Positions 36,343 to 44,764 of a DNA stretch of 64,000 nucleotides are shown here, one piece after another. Source of the DNA: Exiguobacterium aurantiacum (GTDB taxonomy: Bacteria > Bacillota > Bacilli > Exiguobacteriales > Exiguobacteriaceae); contig NZ_CP101462.1 in the NCBI RefSeq assembly GCF_024362205.1, positions 772,501-836,500 on the forward strand, in the 5' to 3' direction. The notes beneath the pieces were generated by a model. The model was given only the letters and a program-made list of their open reading frames with translations, was not told where the DNA came from and made no database searches. The position numbers and the translations under genes are program-made. How positions within the stretch are numbered: position 1 is the stretch's first letter; each line of letters starts with the position of its first letter.

Positions 36343-37347
36343 ATGTTGCGCAATCGAGAGATCCGCATCTATTTGGTCAGCCTCTTGTTGCTGATTGGGG
36401 TGGCCTCTACGGTCGCAGTCGTGTTCATCTCCCTGGAGGCGCTCGTCCTCGTCGTCATCCTATCGATCACGCTCTTGCTCGTGACATATCGGTTCACGGC
36501 GTGGCGCTATCGGGAGATCGACCAACTGTCGAGCTACCTCCAAGAGATTAGCAACGGCAACTACAAACTAGACGTCCGCGACAATCGCGAGGGCGAACTC
36601 AGCCTGTTGAAGAGTCAAATCTATAAAGTGACGAAGATGCTGTCCGAGCAAGGGACGCATCTCGAAGAAGACAAGCAGAAGTTGACGGATGCCATCTCCG
36701 ACATCTCTCACCAACTGAAGACCCCGCTCACATCGATGACGGTTATGGCGGACTTGCTCAGTGACCCGCGGCTGTCGGATGACAAGCGGCAAGAGTTCAC
36801 GCATAACGTGCAGGTTCAGCTCGAGCGGATGGAATGGCTCGTCTCGTCACTCCTCAAGCTGTCTAAAATCGATGCCGGGACGATTCATTTCAAGCAGGAA
36901 CCGGTATCTGTCCCCGCGCTCATTCAAGCCGTGACAGAACCGATGCTTGTGCCGATCGATATTAAAATGCAACGGCTCCAGATTACGGGTGAGCGTGACG
37001 TCACGTTCGAAGGCGATATGAAGTGGACGACCGAGGCGCTCATCAACATCTTGAAGAATTGCGTCGAGCATACACCGGAACAAGGGGAGCTGTTCATCGA
37101 TTTCAGCGAGAACACACTATATACGGAAATCGTCATTCGCGACACGGGGAGCGGCATCGCCAAACAAGACGTCCCGTACATTTTCCAACGTTTTTATAAA
37201 GGCACGAATGCGAGCGACGACAGCGTCGGCATCGGGCTCGCCATGGCCCACAGCATCATCACGAGCCAGCAAGGTGAATTGACCGTCCGCAGTGAACGTG
37301 GAGCCGGGACCGCTTTTCAAGTTCGATTTTATAAAGCCATCGTCTAA
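36343..37347 (+). CDS. Sensor histidine kinase with short extracellular loop
   Basis: 334 residues. Two closely spaced membrane helices (about 10-30 and 32-50) with almost no loop mark an intramembrane-sensing kinase of the BceS type. These usually sense through a partner ABC transporter. A HAMP-like stretch precedes the H-box ISDISHQLKTPLTSM with H123; the ATPase domain has a conserved N box (NILKNCVEHTP), DTGSGI and the GIGLAMAHSII G2 box. Start 36343 overlaps no gene and is 1 base after the regulator stop. Confidence 0.92.
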   Translation: MLRNREIRIYLVSLLLLIGVASTVAVVFISLEALVLVVILSITLLLVTYRFTAWRYREIDQLSSYLQEISNGNYKLDVRDNREGELSLLKSQIYKVTKMLSEQGTHLEEDKQKLTDAISDISHQLKTPLTSMTVMADLLSDPRLSDDKRQEFTHNVQVQLERMEWLVSSLLKLSKIDAGTIHFKQEPVSVPALIQAVTEPMLVPIDIKMQRLQITGERDVTFEGDMKWTTEALINILKNCVEHTPEQGELFIDFSENTLYTEIVIRDTGSGIAKQDVPYIFQRFYKGTNASDDSVGIGLAMAHSIITSQQGELTVRSERGAGTAFQVRFYKAIV

Positions 37348-37385
37348 GTGACGAAACAGTCACTTTCGAGTCACGGACGTGTCAC
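37348..37385 (+). promoter_or_regulatory. Four 11-bp-phased pentamers: response-regulator box
   Basis: GTGAC at 37348 and GTCAC at 37359, 37370 and 37381, each exactly 11 bases apart, one DNA turn, as in PhoB/OmpR-type direct-repeat operators. A TACACT at 37396-37401 could be the -10 element, 10 bases beyond the last repeat, fitting activator-type promoters with no -35. Confidence 0.7.
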
Positions 37386-37432
37386 ACTCGCTCGGTACAC
37401 TCAAAGTAGATCAAGTACTGGAGGGTGCAAAC

Positions 37433-38116
37433 ATGAACATATTAGAAGTACAACATTTATCGAAAGTATACGGGAAAGACGAGATGGAAGTGCGGGCGCT
37501 CGATGACGTGTCGTTCACGGTCAAAAAAGGCGAGTTCGTCTGTATCGTCGGACCGTCGGGCTCGGGGAAGTCGACGTTGTTACACTTGCTCGGCGGTGTC
37601 GATGTCCCGACGAGTGGACACGTGTTGATCGACAACACGGATATTTATAAATTGGACGAGACGCAGCTCGCCATCTTCCGTCGTCGTCAAATCGGTTTGA
37701 TTTATCAGTTTTACAACTTGATCCCGATTTTGACGGTCGAGGAGAACATCACGCTCCCGATGCTGTTAGACGAGCAAAAAGTCGACGTCGCCCATTTAGA
37801 GCGTATCATCGGCATCCTCGGACTATTAAACCGGTTGACGCATTTGCCGAACCAACTGTCTGGCGGACAGCAGCAACGGGTCTCCATCGGCCGGGCGCTC
37901 ATCAGCAATCCGGCCATCATCTTGGCCGATGAGCCGACAGGGAACTTGGACAGTCAAAACAGTGAAGAGATTATGAGTCTGTTGAAACTGTTCAACAAGA
38001 AGTTCAATCAGACGCTCATCATCATCACGCATGACGAACGGATCGCCTTGCAGGCCGACCGGATCATCTCGATCGAAGATGGGAAGATTGCGAAGAATGA
38101 GGTCGTCCGCGCATGA
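37433..38116 (+). CDS. ABC transporter ATP-binding protein
   Basis: 227 residues. Walker A GPSGSGKST at 40-48, signature LSGGQQQRVSIGRAL, Walker B IILADEPTGNLD, H-loop ITHDE. Of the MacB/BceA/LolD class. I place the start at 37433 behind ggagggtg; an upstream in-frame ATG at 37379 would run through the operator. Its end overlaps the permease start by ATGA, so the two are translated together. Confidence 0.93.
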   Translation: MNILEVQHLSKVYGKDEMEVRALDDVSFTVKKGEFVCIVGPSGSGKSTLLHLLGGVDVPTSGHVLIDNTDIYKLDETQLAIFRRRQIGLIYQFYNLIPILTVEENITLPMLLDEQKVDVAHLERIIGILGLLNRLTHLPNQLSGGQQQRVSIGRALISNPAIILADEPTGNLDSQNSEEIMSLLKLFNKKFNQTLIIITHDERIALQADRIISIEDGKIAKNEVVRA

Positions 38117-40683
38117 ACATCATCAATAAAATGACGCTTCGGCACTTACGCGAGAACAAGCGGCGCTCGCTCGTCACCATCATCGGTGTCATCATCTCGG
38201 TGGCGATGATCACAGCTGTGACGACACTCGGTTCGTCGTTCTTGGACTTGATGATTCGTCAAGACATCGTGAACAACGGGGAATGGCACGTCCAATACAT
38301 CAACACGAATGAGGAGCAGGTCGAGGCGATTCGAAATGATGCATCGACGAAGGACGTCATCCTATCGAGTGACGGCTATGCGGAACTAAAAGAGTCGCAG
38401 AATGCCTATAAACCGTACTTATACGTCCGGAACTATAACACCTCGGGGCTCAAAAATTTTCCCGTCGACTTGACGGAGGGACGCTTGCCGAACAAAGAAG
38501 GCGAGGTCGTCATTTCCGAGGCCATCCGTCAAAACGCGCAAGTCACGTACAACATCGGGGACAAATTGACGCTCGAGATCGGCGAGCGTATGGACGAATC
38601 GTCGGGTCGCGTGTTGACGCAAAACGATGGCTTGATCCGTGACGGGGAGACAATCCTGGAACAGTTGAACGTCGAGGACACGGTGACGTTGACCGTCGTC
38701 GGCACGATGACGCGCCCGGCCTGGGAGCCGACGTGGTCGCCGGGCTACACGGTCGTCGGATACATTGACGATAAAGCGTTGAACGGTGCGACCGTCGATA
38801 CGTTCGTCGCCTTAAACGACGTTAACGGCTCAATTTATGAGGATACGAAACGAGTGATGAACGAACAGAAAATTGAAGGGGTCGCCTATAACTCATCGTT
38901 GCTTCGCTATTACGGAGTGACAGACGACGGCGGATTGCGTAAGACGTTGTATGGTTTCGTCGGGATCATCATGACGGTTATCGTCATCGGTTCGATTTCG
39001 CTCATCTATAACGCGTTCGCCATCAGCGTATCTGAACGCTCGCGTTATCTCGGGATGCTCGCGAGTGTCGGGGCGACGAAACGGCAAAAACGGAACTCGG
39101 TCTTCTTTGAAGGACTGATCATCGGAGGGATTAGCATCCCGATCGGCATCCTTGCCGGGGTGGCCGGGATCGGGGTCACGTTCCTGTTCATCAACGCTTT
39201 TGCTGAGAAAGCGCTCAACGTGACGGAGAAGTTTGAAGTCGTCGTCACACCGCTCACGCTCCTGTTGACGGTCCTCATTTCGAGCGTGACGATCTTCATT
39301 TCCTGTTATCTGCCGGCCCGTCGCGCATCAAAGATTTCTGCGATTGACGCGATTCGTCAGACTCAGGACGTTCGATTGACGTCGAAGAACGTGAAGACGT
39401 CAAAACTCGTTCGCCGTATCTTCGGGTTGGAAGCGGAGATTGGGCTGAAAAACACGAAACGTAACCGAAAACGGTATTTGGCGACGGTGTTCTCGCTCGT
39501 CATCAGTATCGTCTTGTTTTTAGTCGTCAGCTACTTCACGGATCGACTCGAGCAGTCACTGGAAATGTCGCAAGGCGCGTACGAGTTCGATATCCTCGTG
39601 AACGGGTCAAATCTCGACAAGGATGACTTACGTCGCTATGAGACGTTGGACAACGTGACGAGCGGGACGTACTTCGAGAACACGACCGTCCAGACGATGG
39701 TCGACGAAACACGGTTACCGAGCGCATTGACCGAGAACGAGGACTTGATGTCCACGTTCGTCGATGGGAAATTTGTGTACTACGTCTCTCTTTATCAATT
39801 GGATGACGACAGCTTCGATGCGTACTTGAAGCAGATTGGGGCATCCGCCAGCAACTTTGAAGATGGGGAGATGCCGAGTGCCGTCTTGATTGATGAAGTC
39901 TCGTATCAAGACGTGGACGAGAAAAAGTTTGTCAACTCGAAGACGATTGAGACAGAAATCGGTGATACGCTCGAACTTCGGGACGAGAATGCGACGGAGA
40001 AGGCGACACCACTTAAAACCATCAAAGTCGGAGCCATGACCGACGTCGCCCCGACCGGTGTGATGACGAGTTCAATTGGATGGCTCGATGTGATCGTTCG
40101 GGAAGGGACGTTTGAAGAGGATGCGATCGGAAAGTTGATGAAGCAATCGAGCCCATCGATTGCCTTGAACACGAGTAACCCGGATGCGACGCAGCAAGTG
40201 ATTGAAGCGGAGCAAAATATGGACCTATACATTTTCAACGTAGCGGAACAACGTGAACAGCAAGAGCAAATCTTGTTGTTATTATCGATTTTCGTCTATG
40301 GATTCATCGTCTTGATCTCGCTCATCTCGGTGGCGAACATCTTCAACACGATCTCGACGAGCGTCTCACTCCGACGCCGCGAATTCGCGATGCTGCGGTC
40401 GGTCGGGATGACACCGAAAGGGTTCAACAAGATGGTGTACTATGAGAGCATCTTCTACGGCATGAAAGCATTGGCGTATGGAGTGCCGATCAGTATTCTC
40501 ATCATGTACCTCATTTACCGGGCACAGATGAACACGTTCGAAGCAGCGTTCACGTTGCCGTGGGGAGATATCTTATTCGTCACGGTCGTAATCTTCTTGA
40601 TTGTTGGTTCTTCGATGCTGTACGCGATTTCGAAAGTAAAGTCGGATAATATCATCGACCGGTTGAAGCAAGAGAATAACTAA
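38113..40683 (+). CDS. ABC transporter permease with two FtsX domains
   Basis: 856 residues. TM1 near 15-37, a large extracellular domain, a three-helix FtsX block (about 278-405) with ISVSERSRYLGMLASVGATKRQ, a further TM near 458-477, a second extracellular domain and a C-terminal FtsX block (about 728-850) with LRRREFAMLRSVGMTPKGF. The duplicated layout is longer than BceB (about 650). Together with the intramembrane kinase it suggests a peptide-antibiotic or envelope-stress detoxification module, but the substrate is not known. Confidence 0.9.
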   Translation: MNIINKMTLRHLRENKRRSLVTIIGVIISVAMITAVTTLGSSFLDLMIRQDIVNNGEWHVQYINTNEEQVEAIRNDASTKDVILSSDGYAELKESQNAYKPYLYVRNYNTSGLKNFPVDLTEGRLPNKEGEVVISEAIRQNAQVTYNIGDKLTLEIGERMDESSGRVLTQNDGLIRDGETILEQLNVEDTVTLTVVGTMTRPAWEPTWSPGYTVVGYIDDKALNGATVDTFVALNDVNGSIYEDTKRVMNEQKIEGVAYNSSLLRYYGVTDDGGLRKTLYGFVGIIMTVIVIGSISLIYNAFAISVSERSRYLGMLASVGATKRQKRNSVFFEGLIIGGISIPIGILAGVAGIGVTFLFINAFAEKALNVTEKFEVVVTPLTLLLTVLISSVTIFISCYLPARRASKISAIDAIRQTQDVRLTSKNVKTSKLVRRIFGLEAEIGLKNTKRNRKRYLATVFSLVISIVLFLVVSYFTDRLEQSLEMSQGAYEFDILVNGSNLDKDDLRRYETLDNVTSGTYFENTTVQTMVDETRLPSALTENEDLMSTFVDGKFVYYVSLYQLDDDSFDAYLKQIGASASNFEDGEMPSAVLIDEVSYQDVDEKKFVNSKTIETEIGDTLELRDENATEKATPLKTIKVGAMTDVAPTGVMTSSIGWLDVIVREGTFEEDAIGKLMKQSSPSIALNTSNPDATQQVIEAEQNMDLYIFNVAEQREQQEQILLLLSIFVYGFIVLISLISVANIFNTISTSVSLRRREFAMLRSVGMTPKGFNKMVYYESIFYGMKALAYGVPISILIMYLIYRAQMNTFEAAFTLPWGDILFVTVVIFLIVGSSMLYAISKVKSDNIIDRLKQENN

Positions 40684-40692
40684 TATGCATGC

Positions 40693-40725
40693 AAAGGGAT
40701 TCAGTGTCTACTGAGTCCCTTTTTC
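40693..40725 (+). terminator. Terminator after the FtsX permease
   Basis: AAAGGGA-TCAGT / ACTGA-TCCCTTT hairpin; sister of the terminator at 34760. Confidence 0.88.
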
Positions 40726-40757
40726 TGTAAAATGAGAGAGAAGAAAGAGGTGGGAGA

Positions 40758-41267
40758 ATGGACATCCGAGAAGTATTGAGTGGCGGGGATTTGCGCTCGG
40801 TCGGCCACGTCGATGAGGTCGTCGCCTACGTCGGGAACGACCCGGACCGATTCAACGAATTGAGGACCGGCTTGACCGATGACCGCCCCGTCGTTCGGAT
40901 GCGGAGTGCGGACGCGATCGAGAAAGTGACACGCCGTCATCCAAAGCTGCTGCAAGCGCATCAGGCGTCCTTGTTCGAGCAGCTACAGATTGCCACCCAA
41001 CAAGAAGTGAGGTGGCACTTGGCGCAACTCATGCCACGACTGATGTGGACGGAAGACGAGGCGGCCGACATCGTTCATGTGCTCACCGATTGGATTGACA
41101 CGGAGACGAGCGCCATCGTCATCGTCAACGCTCTGCAGGCGATGTTTGATTTGAGCGCCGTGTATCCACGATTCCGGTTCGAGCTGAAAGCCTTGCTCGA
41201 GACACAGCTCGAGACAGGGAGTCCGGCCGTGAAGAGCCGCGCCAAAAAACTTTTACACAAGTTGTGA
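40758..41267 (+). CDS. HEAT-like helical repeat protein
   Basis: 169 residues, all helical, with alternating helix pairs such as DRPVVRMRSADAIEKVTRRHP (about 42-62) and VRWHLAQLMPRLMW (about 84-97) that look like HEAT/Armadillo repeats. No signal or membrane helix. No catalytic motif, so probably a protein-binding solenoid. It ends in a basic helix KSRAKKLLHKL. Ribosome site agaggtggg. Family name is uncertain. Confidence 0.65.
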   Translation: MDIREVLSGGDLRSVGHVDEVVAYVGNDPDRFNELRTGLTDDRPVVRMRSADAIEKVTRRHPKLLQAHQASLFEQLQIATQQEVRWHLAQLMPRLMWTEDEAADIVHVLTDWIDTETSAIVIVNALQAMFDLSAVYPRFRFELKALLETQLETGSPAVKSRAKKLLHKL

Positions 41268-41324
41268 CCGATGGACTTCATTTCCGGTCTATAAAGATGT
41301 AAGTACATCGAGAGGGGGATTCGA

Positions 41325-41870
41325 TTGGACGATCAAGCGATTATCGATTTGTATTGGCAACGTTCCGAGCGGGCGATTGAGGTGACGGCGCAAAAATACG
41401 GCGGCTATTGTCACACCATTTCCTATAACATTTTGCATAGCCGAGAGGACGCGGACGAGTGCGTCAATGATACGTACATGAAGGCGTGGCAAGCGATTCC
41501 GCCGACACGTCCAGTGCGGCTCGCCGCCTATTTGGCAAAGCTGATCCGTAACGTCTCGCTCCATAAGTATGAGAAGGCGAACGCCAAGAAGCGCGGAGCG
41601 GGACAAGTTCCGCTCATTGTCAGTGAGCTCGAGCACTGTCTCGCCTCCTCCGCCGCGACCGATTCAGAAGTCATCGAGTTGTTGAACGACTTTTTGGCCC
41701 AGTTGCCGCAAGAGACCCGGCAGATCTTTATGGGGCGTTACTTTCACTTTCAATCGATTAAAGACATCGCGAAGATGCGACACGTGAGTGAGAGCAAGGT
41801 CAAGATGGTGCTGCTTCGGACTCGGAACGACTTGCAGCAAGTGCTCGAAGCGGAAGGGGTGGCGCTATGA
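41325..41870 (+). CDS. ECF-like RNA polymerase sigma factor
   Basis: 181 residues. Region 2 spans about 10-80 (ILHSREDADECVNDTYMKAWQAI) and region 4 about 118-170 (LPQETRQIFMGRYFHFQSIKDIAKMRHVSESKVKMVLLRTR). It starts with TTG at 41325 behind gaggggg. Its 3' end overlaps by 4 bases (ATGA) the gene for a single-span membrane protein, the usual arrangement of a sigma factor with its membrane-bound control protein. The signal is unknown. Confidence 0.87.
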   Translation: MDDQAIIDLYWQRSERAIEVTAQKYGGYCHTISYNILHSREDADECVNDTYMKAWQAIPPTRPVRLAAYLAKLIRNVSLHKYEKANAKKRGAGQVPLIVSELEHCLASSAATDSEVIELLNDFLAQLPQETRQIFMGRYFHFQSIKDIAKMRHVSESKVKMVLLRTRNDLQQVLEAEGVAL

Positions 41871-42610
41871 ACAGAGATCGGCTCACACGTTTGATGGGGG
41901 ACGTCGATGACCGGTTCGTCGAGGAATCGATGATGGTTGAAGCCAAAAAGCGGAGACATTGGCATTGGATGGGTGGTCTTGTGGCAGCCGCCGCTGTCAC
42001 ACTCTTCGCCGTGACATGGGACGGTTTTAAAGAATTGATTCCACTGTCGGACAGCTCGAGCAATATGTCGGTCGCTTATATCGATGAAGGGGACATCGAT
42101 GTCGGGATGTCATCGGCAAACCTTGCCGAGATGAGTGAAGACGAGCTGTTCTCGAAATGGGAACCTGCGGTGGTACAGGGCGTCGTGAAACAGATTGACC
42201 ACATCGAGCTCGACTTCAACGGACAAGAGGAATATCAGTCGATTGTGACGATTGGCGTGACAGACGTCTATCGGGGAGACATCGAGCAAGGCAGCACGAT
42301 TCAAGTCCTCACGGTTGCCGGTGTCGGTTCTGAAGTGCTTCAGTCGGATGCGGACGTCATCTCTGAACTTCGCCTTGGGATGGAAGGGATTTTTATGCCG
42401 AGACGGCATGATGCTTCCCACGTCTGGTCACAAAACGGGGCCTCGCTTCAAGTAATGGACGTGAGTGATTACGGTTTTCCGGACGGTGAGCGGTACATGT
42501 TCTTGAACACGGACGAAGGACTCGTCTTCAGTCGAGACGCCTATCCGTCGCTACGTGGCGCTGAAACACTCGATGACGTAGAAGCGTTCATGATGGAACG
42601 GTTCCGTTAA
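41867..42610 (+). CDS. Membrane protein paired with the sigma factor, putative anti-sigma
   Basis: 247 residues. A short cytoplasmic N terminus (1-33, DVDDRFVEESM), one membrane helix at about 34-50, and a long extracytoplasmic domain (51-247) resembling a beta-rich binding module: VVQGVVKQIDHIELDFNG, VTIGVTDVYRGDIEQGSTI. No zinc-binding HxxxCxxC motif is present, so it is not a ZAS-type anti-sigma factor. The control role is inferred from the overlap with the sigma gene and the topology. Confidence 0.65.
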   Translation: MNRDRLTRLMGDVDDRFVEESMMVEAKKRRHWHWMGGLVAAAAVTLFAVTWDGFKELIPLSDSSSNMSVAYIDEGDIDVGMSSANLAEMSEDELFSKWEPAVVQGVVKQIDHIELDFNGQEEYQSIVTIGVTDVYRGDIEQGSTIQVLTVAGVGSEVLQSDADVISELRLGMEGIFMPRRHDASHVWSQNGASLQVMDVSDYGFPDGERYMFLNTDEGLVFSRDAYPSLRGAETLDDVEAFMMERFR

Positions 42611-42644
42611 CGGGAAGAGAATATGGAAGAGAGGGGGGACTACG

Positions 42645-42818
42645 ATGGCAGAGCAGAATTGGCGAGCGTCGGGTGTAGGACTCGGACTGGTGTTTGGAGC
42701 TGGGATTGGTATCATCAGTTCGCTCCTATTTGGATTTGAATTGGTGGACGGAATCGCGGCAGGTGCTGCATTCGGCTATCTCATCGGGCTCGTGGTGTCA
42801 TTGACAACGCGGGTATGA
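42645..42818 (+). CDS. 57-aa membrane protein, paralogue of 34867-35037
   Basis: Starts MAEQNWRASGVGLGLVFGAG with two hydrophobic stretches and a short turn LFGFELVDG. Strong ribosome site (gaggggggac). It has the same organisation and N-terminal signature as the gene at 34867. It follows the sigma/anti-sigma pair by 34 bases and may be cotranscribed. Function unknown. Confidence 0.7.
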   Translation: MAEQNWRASGVGLGLVFGAGIGIISSLLFGFELVDGIAAGAAFGYLIGLVVSLTTRV

Positions 42819-42831
42819 GAAGTGAGAAGCG

Positions 42832-42868
42832 TAAAAAAATCAACCTCACCGATGATGGGAGGTTGATT
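42832..42868 (-). terminator. Terminator of the Excalibur gene
   Basis: AATCAACCTC / GAGGTTGATT hairpin; seven T follow on the minus strand. Confidence 0.9.
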
Positions 42869-42878
42869 CTTGCATCCA

Positions 42879-43559
42879 TTATTCACAAGCCCAGCCGTCT
42901 TTATCACGGTCCATGCTTGGCTGATAAGCCGCATGATCTGAACTGACACCACCTGGATAAGTGCCACGGAGGTCCGTACAGTTTTGGAACTTCTGACTTG
43001 TCGGCGCAGCAGCGGCCGAGTAAGACGAACTTTCATTTGCGGCTGCGGCTTTCAAAGCGCTTGCCTCTTGTTCGGCTTGTGCAATGAGATGGGCAGCTTC
43101 TTCTTTCGCTTCATTGAGTTGAGATTGAGCGATGCTTGCTGCTTCATCCTCGGCTTTGGAAACAATCGTGTCGGCTTTAGACTCTGCCTCTTTTACAAGT
43201 TGTAAAGCTTGTTTCTCGGCTTCGGCAATTTGAAGCTTGGCTTTTTCGTCAGCTTTTACACGAAGTACTTCGACTTCTTCCATCGAATCGTCTAATTCTT
43301 GTTGGGCGGCCTCGACTTTGGTTTGGAGAGCGACGTATTTAGCTTGTTCTGCCGAAAGATCCTGCTCATACACTTGTCGACTCACTTTCGTCGCTTGTGT
43401 GTAAGCCGAACCAACTAAAATCAAGATGGCGCAAGTAATCAAGACGCGTGTAGATTCGTTAAATTTTTGATGACGCCACATCAGGAATAATCCTAAAGGG
43501 AAAAGTAAAATGAGTGCAATGATGATGACGTCGGTTCGTTCGAATAATTTTTTGTTCAA
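42879..43559 (-). CDS. Membrane-anchored coiled-coil protein with Excalibur domain
   Basis: 226 residues from a TTG at 43559, which sits 9 bases after GGAGG; an ATG at 43589 lies ahead of that ribosome site. Two membrane helices (about 8-28 and 36-54), then an Ala/Glu/Lys-rich coiled coil (60-175), a Ser/Ala linker and a C-terminal Excalibur calcium-binding domain: NCTDLRGTYPGGV and DRDKDGWACE. Such domains are usually extracellular and cysteine-bridged. Role unknown, possibly at the cell surface. Confidence 0.8.
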   Translation of the reverse strand: MNKKLFERTDVIIIALILLFPLGLFLMWRHQKFNESTRVLITCAILILVGSAYTQATKVSRQVYEQDLSAEQAKYVALQTKVEAAQQELDDSMEEVEVLRVKADEKAKLQIAEAEKQALQLVKEAESKADTIVSKAEDEAASIAQSQLNEAKEEAAHLIAQAEQEASALKAAAANESSSYSAAAAPTSQKFQNCTDLRGTYPGGVSSDHAAYQPSMDRDKDGWACE

Positions 43560-43694
43560 TGAATAAATCCTCCTCGTATCTAGATGCAAAACAACCTTAC
43601 TAATATACCATCATTTAACAATAAAGGGGAATGGAATAATTAATTTCCAGATAAAGAAGGTACATGTTTTTTAAACTCAAAAGGAGGAAATCAT

Positions 43695-44345
43695 ATGGAT
43701 CGCACAATCACTGTGAAAGGAACAGGAAAAGTATCGGCTAAGCCCGATTTGATTGTCGTGAGAATGGATTTGACGTCAAGAGCCGTCCGTTATGAGGAGA
43801 CGATGAACGGGGCGACGATGGCCGTCACGCGTCTACAAAAGGCAGTCGAGCAGGCCGGATTCGAGAAGGTAGCGCTCAAGACGACCGATTTCTCGATTGA
43901 CACGGATTATGAGAGTTATCGCGACAAGCAAGGCAACTACAAGTCTCGGTTCCGGGGTTACATCTGTCAGCAGAAGACGAAGCTCGAGTTTCCGCTCGAT
44001 ACGAAACAGTTGTCCGCGGTCATCGAACACGTCAGCAACTCGCTAGCCGAACCGAAGTTGTCCATCTCGTTCACAATCAAGGATGCGGATACGATTCAAG
44101 ACGAACTGCTCGCGAGCGCGGCGGCGAACGCGCGTCATCGGGCCGAACTGTTGGCGAAAGGGGCCGGGGCGACGCTCGGTGACTTGCTTCAAATCGATTA
44201 CACGTGGGGCGAGCTCCATCTTTACTCCCCGACACGTCTCACGCTCCATGACGAGGTGCTCTTCTCAGAGGCCGCGATGCCGGAACTCGAACCGGACGAG
44301 ATTGACTTGAGTGACTCGGCGACGTTCGTGTGGGCGATTCGATGA
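43695..44345 (+). CDS. SIMPL domain protein (DUF541)
   Basis: 216 residues opening with ITVKGTGKVSAKPDLIVVRMDL, the SIMPL/DUF541 hallmark, followed by YEETMNGATMAVTRLQKAVEQAG and a mid-protein YICQQKTKLEF. Many relatives are exported and linked to oxidative stress, but no signal peptide is visible here, so it is probably cytoplasmic. It overlaps the next gene by ATGA. Ribosome site aaaggagg. Confidence 0.88.
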   Translation: MDRTITVKGTGKVSAKPDLIVVRMDLTSRAVRYEETMNGATMAVTRLQKAVEQAGFEKVALKTTDFSIDTDYESYRDKQGNYKSRFRGYICQQKTKLEFPLDTKQLSAVIEHVSNSLAEPKLSISFTIKDADTIQDELLASAAANARHRAELLAKGAGATLGDLLQIDYTWGELHLYSPTRLTLHDEVLFSEAAMPELEPDEIDLSDSATFVWAIR

Positions 44346-44764
44346 GGCGTGTCATCGGATTAGTATTGCTCCTTCTGTCTGTCTCTTTGTCGGCTCAAGC
44401 TTTGTCATGGGCGTATGCGTTCGTCGTGTTGGATGGACGGGTGTATGAAGTGATGGATGTTGCCGTATTGGATGACGATTTAGGTGAAGTCGTCGGCGAG
44501 GTGAAGACGATGGCCGACGATATGGATGGCAGCTATTACGGGGATGCCTCGAACATGTATCCGATTGGGACAACGTATCGGAAAGTGAACGGGGAAGCGA
44601 TTGAGGATGTGCTCGCGGTCGAGGACGAGTCGGGATGGAAGCGGGCCGAATATCGGCATGACGCTCCGTTCAGCATGCGTGACCATCTGGATAAGGTGGC
44701 ATATGGATTCGTCGGACTCGGCCTCGTGGTTTTCGTCATGTATCGATTTAGGAGGACAAGATGA
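44342..44764 (+). CDS. Small exported or membrane protein
   Basis: 140 residues. A hydrophobic N terminus (about 4-25) and a C-terminal helix (about 118-134) bracket an acidic domain beginning with WAYAFVVLDGRVYEV and containing YPIGTTYRKVNG, probably outside the cell. The start at 44342 overlaps the SIMPL stop, and the stop overlaps the SWIM gene start, so the three genes are one transcription unit. No family recognised. Confidence 0.75.
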   Translation: MRRVIGLVLLLLSVSLSAQALSWAYAFVVLDGRVYEVMDVAVLDDDLGEVVGEVKTMADDMDGSYYGDASNMYPIGTTYRKVNGEAIEDVLAVEDESGWKRAEYRHDAPFSMRDHLDKVAYGFVGLGLVVFVMYRFRRTR

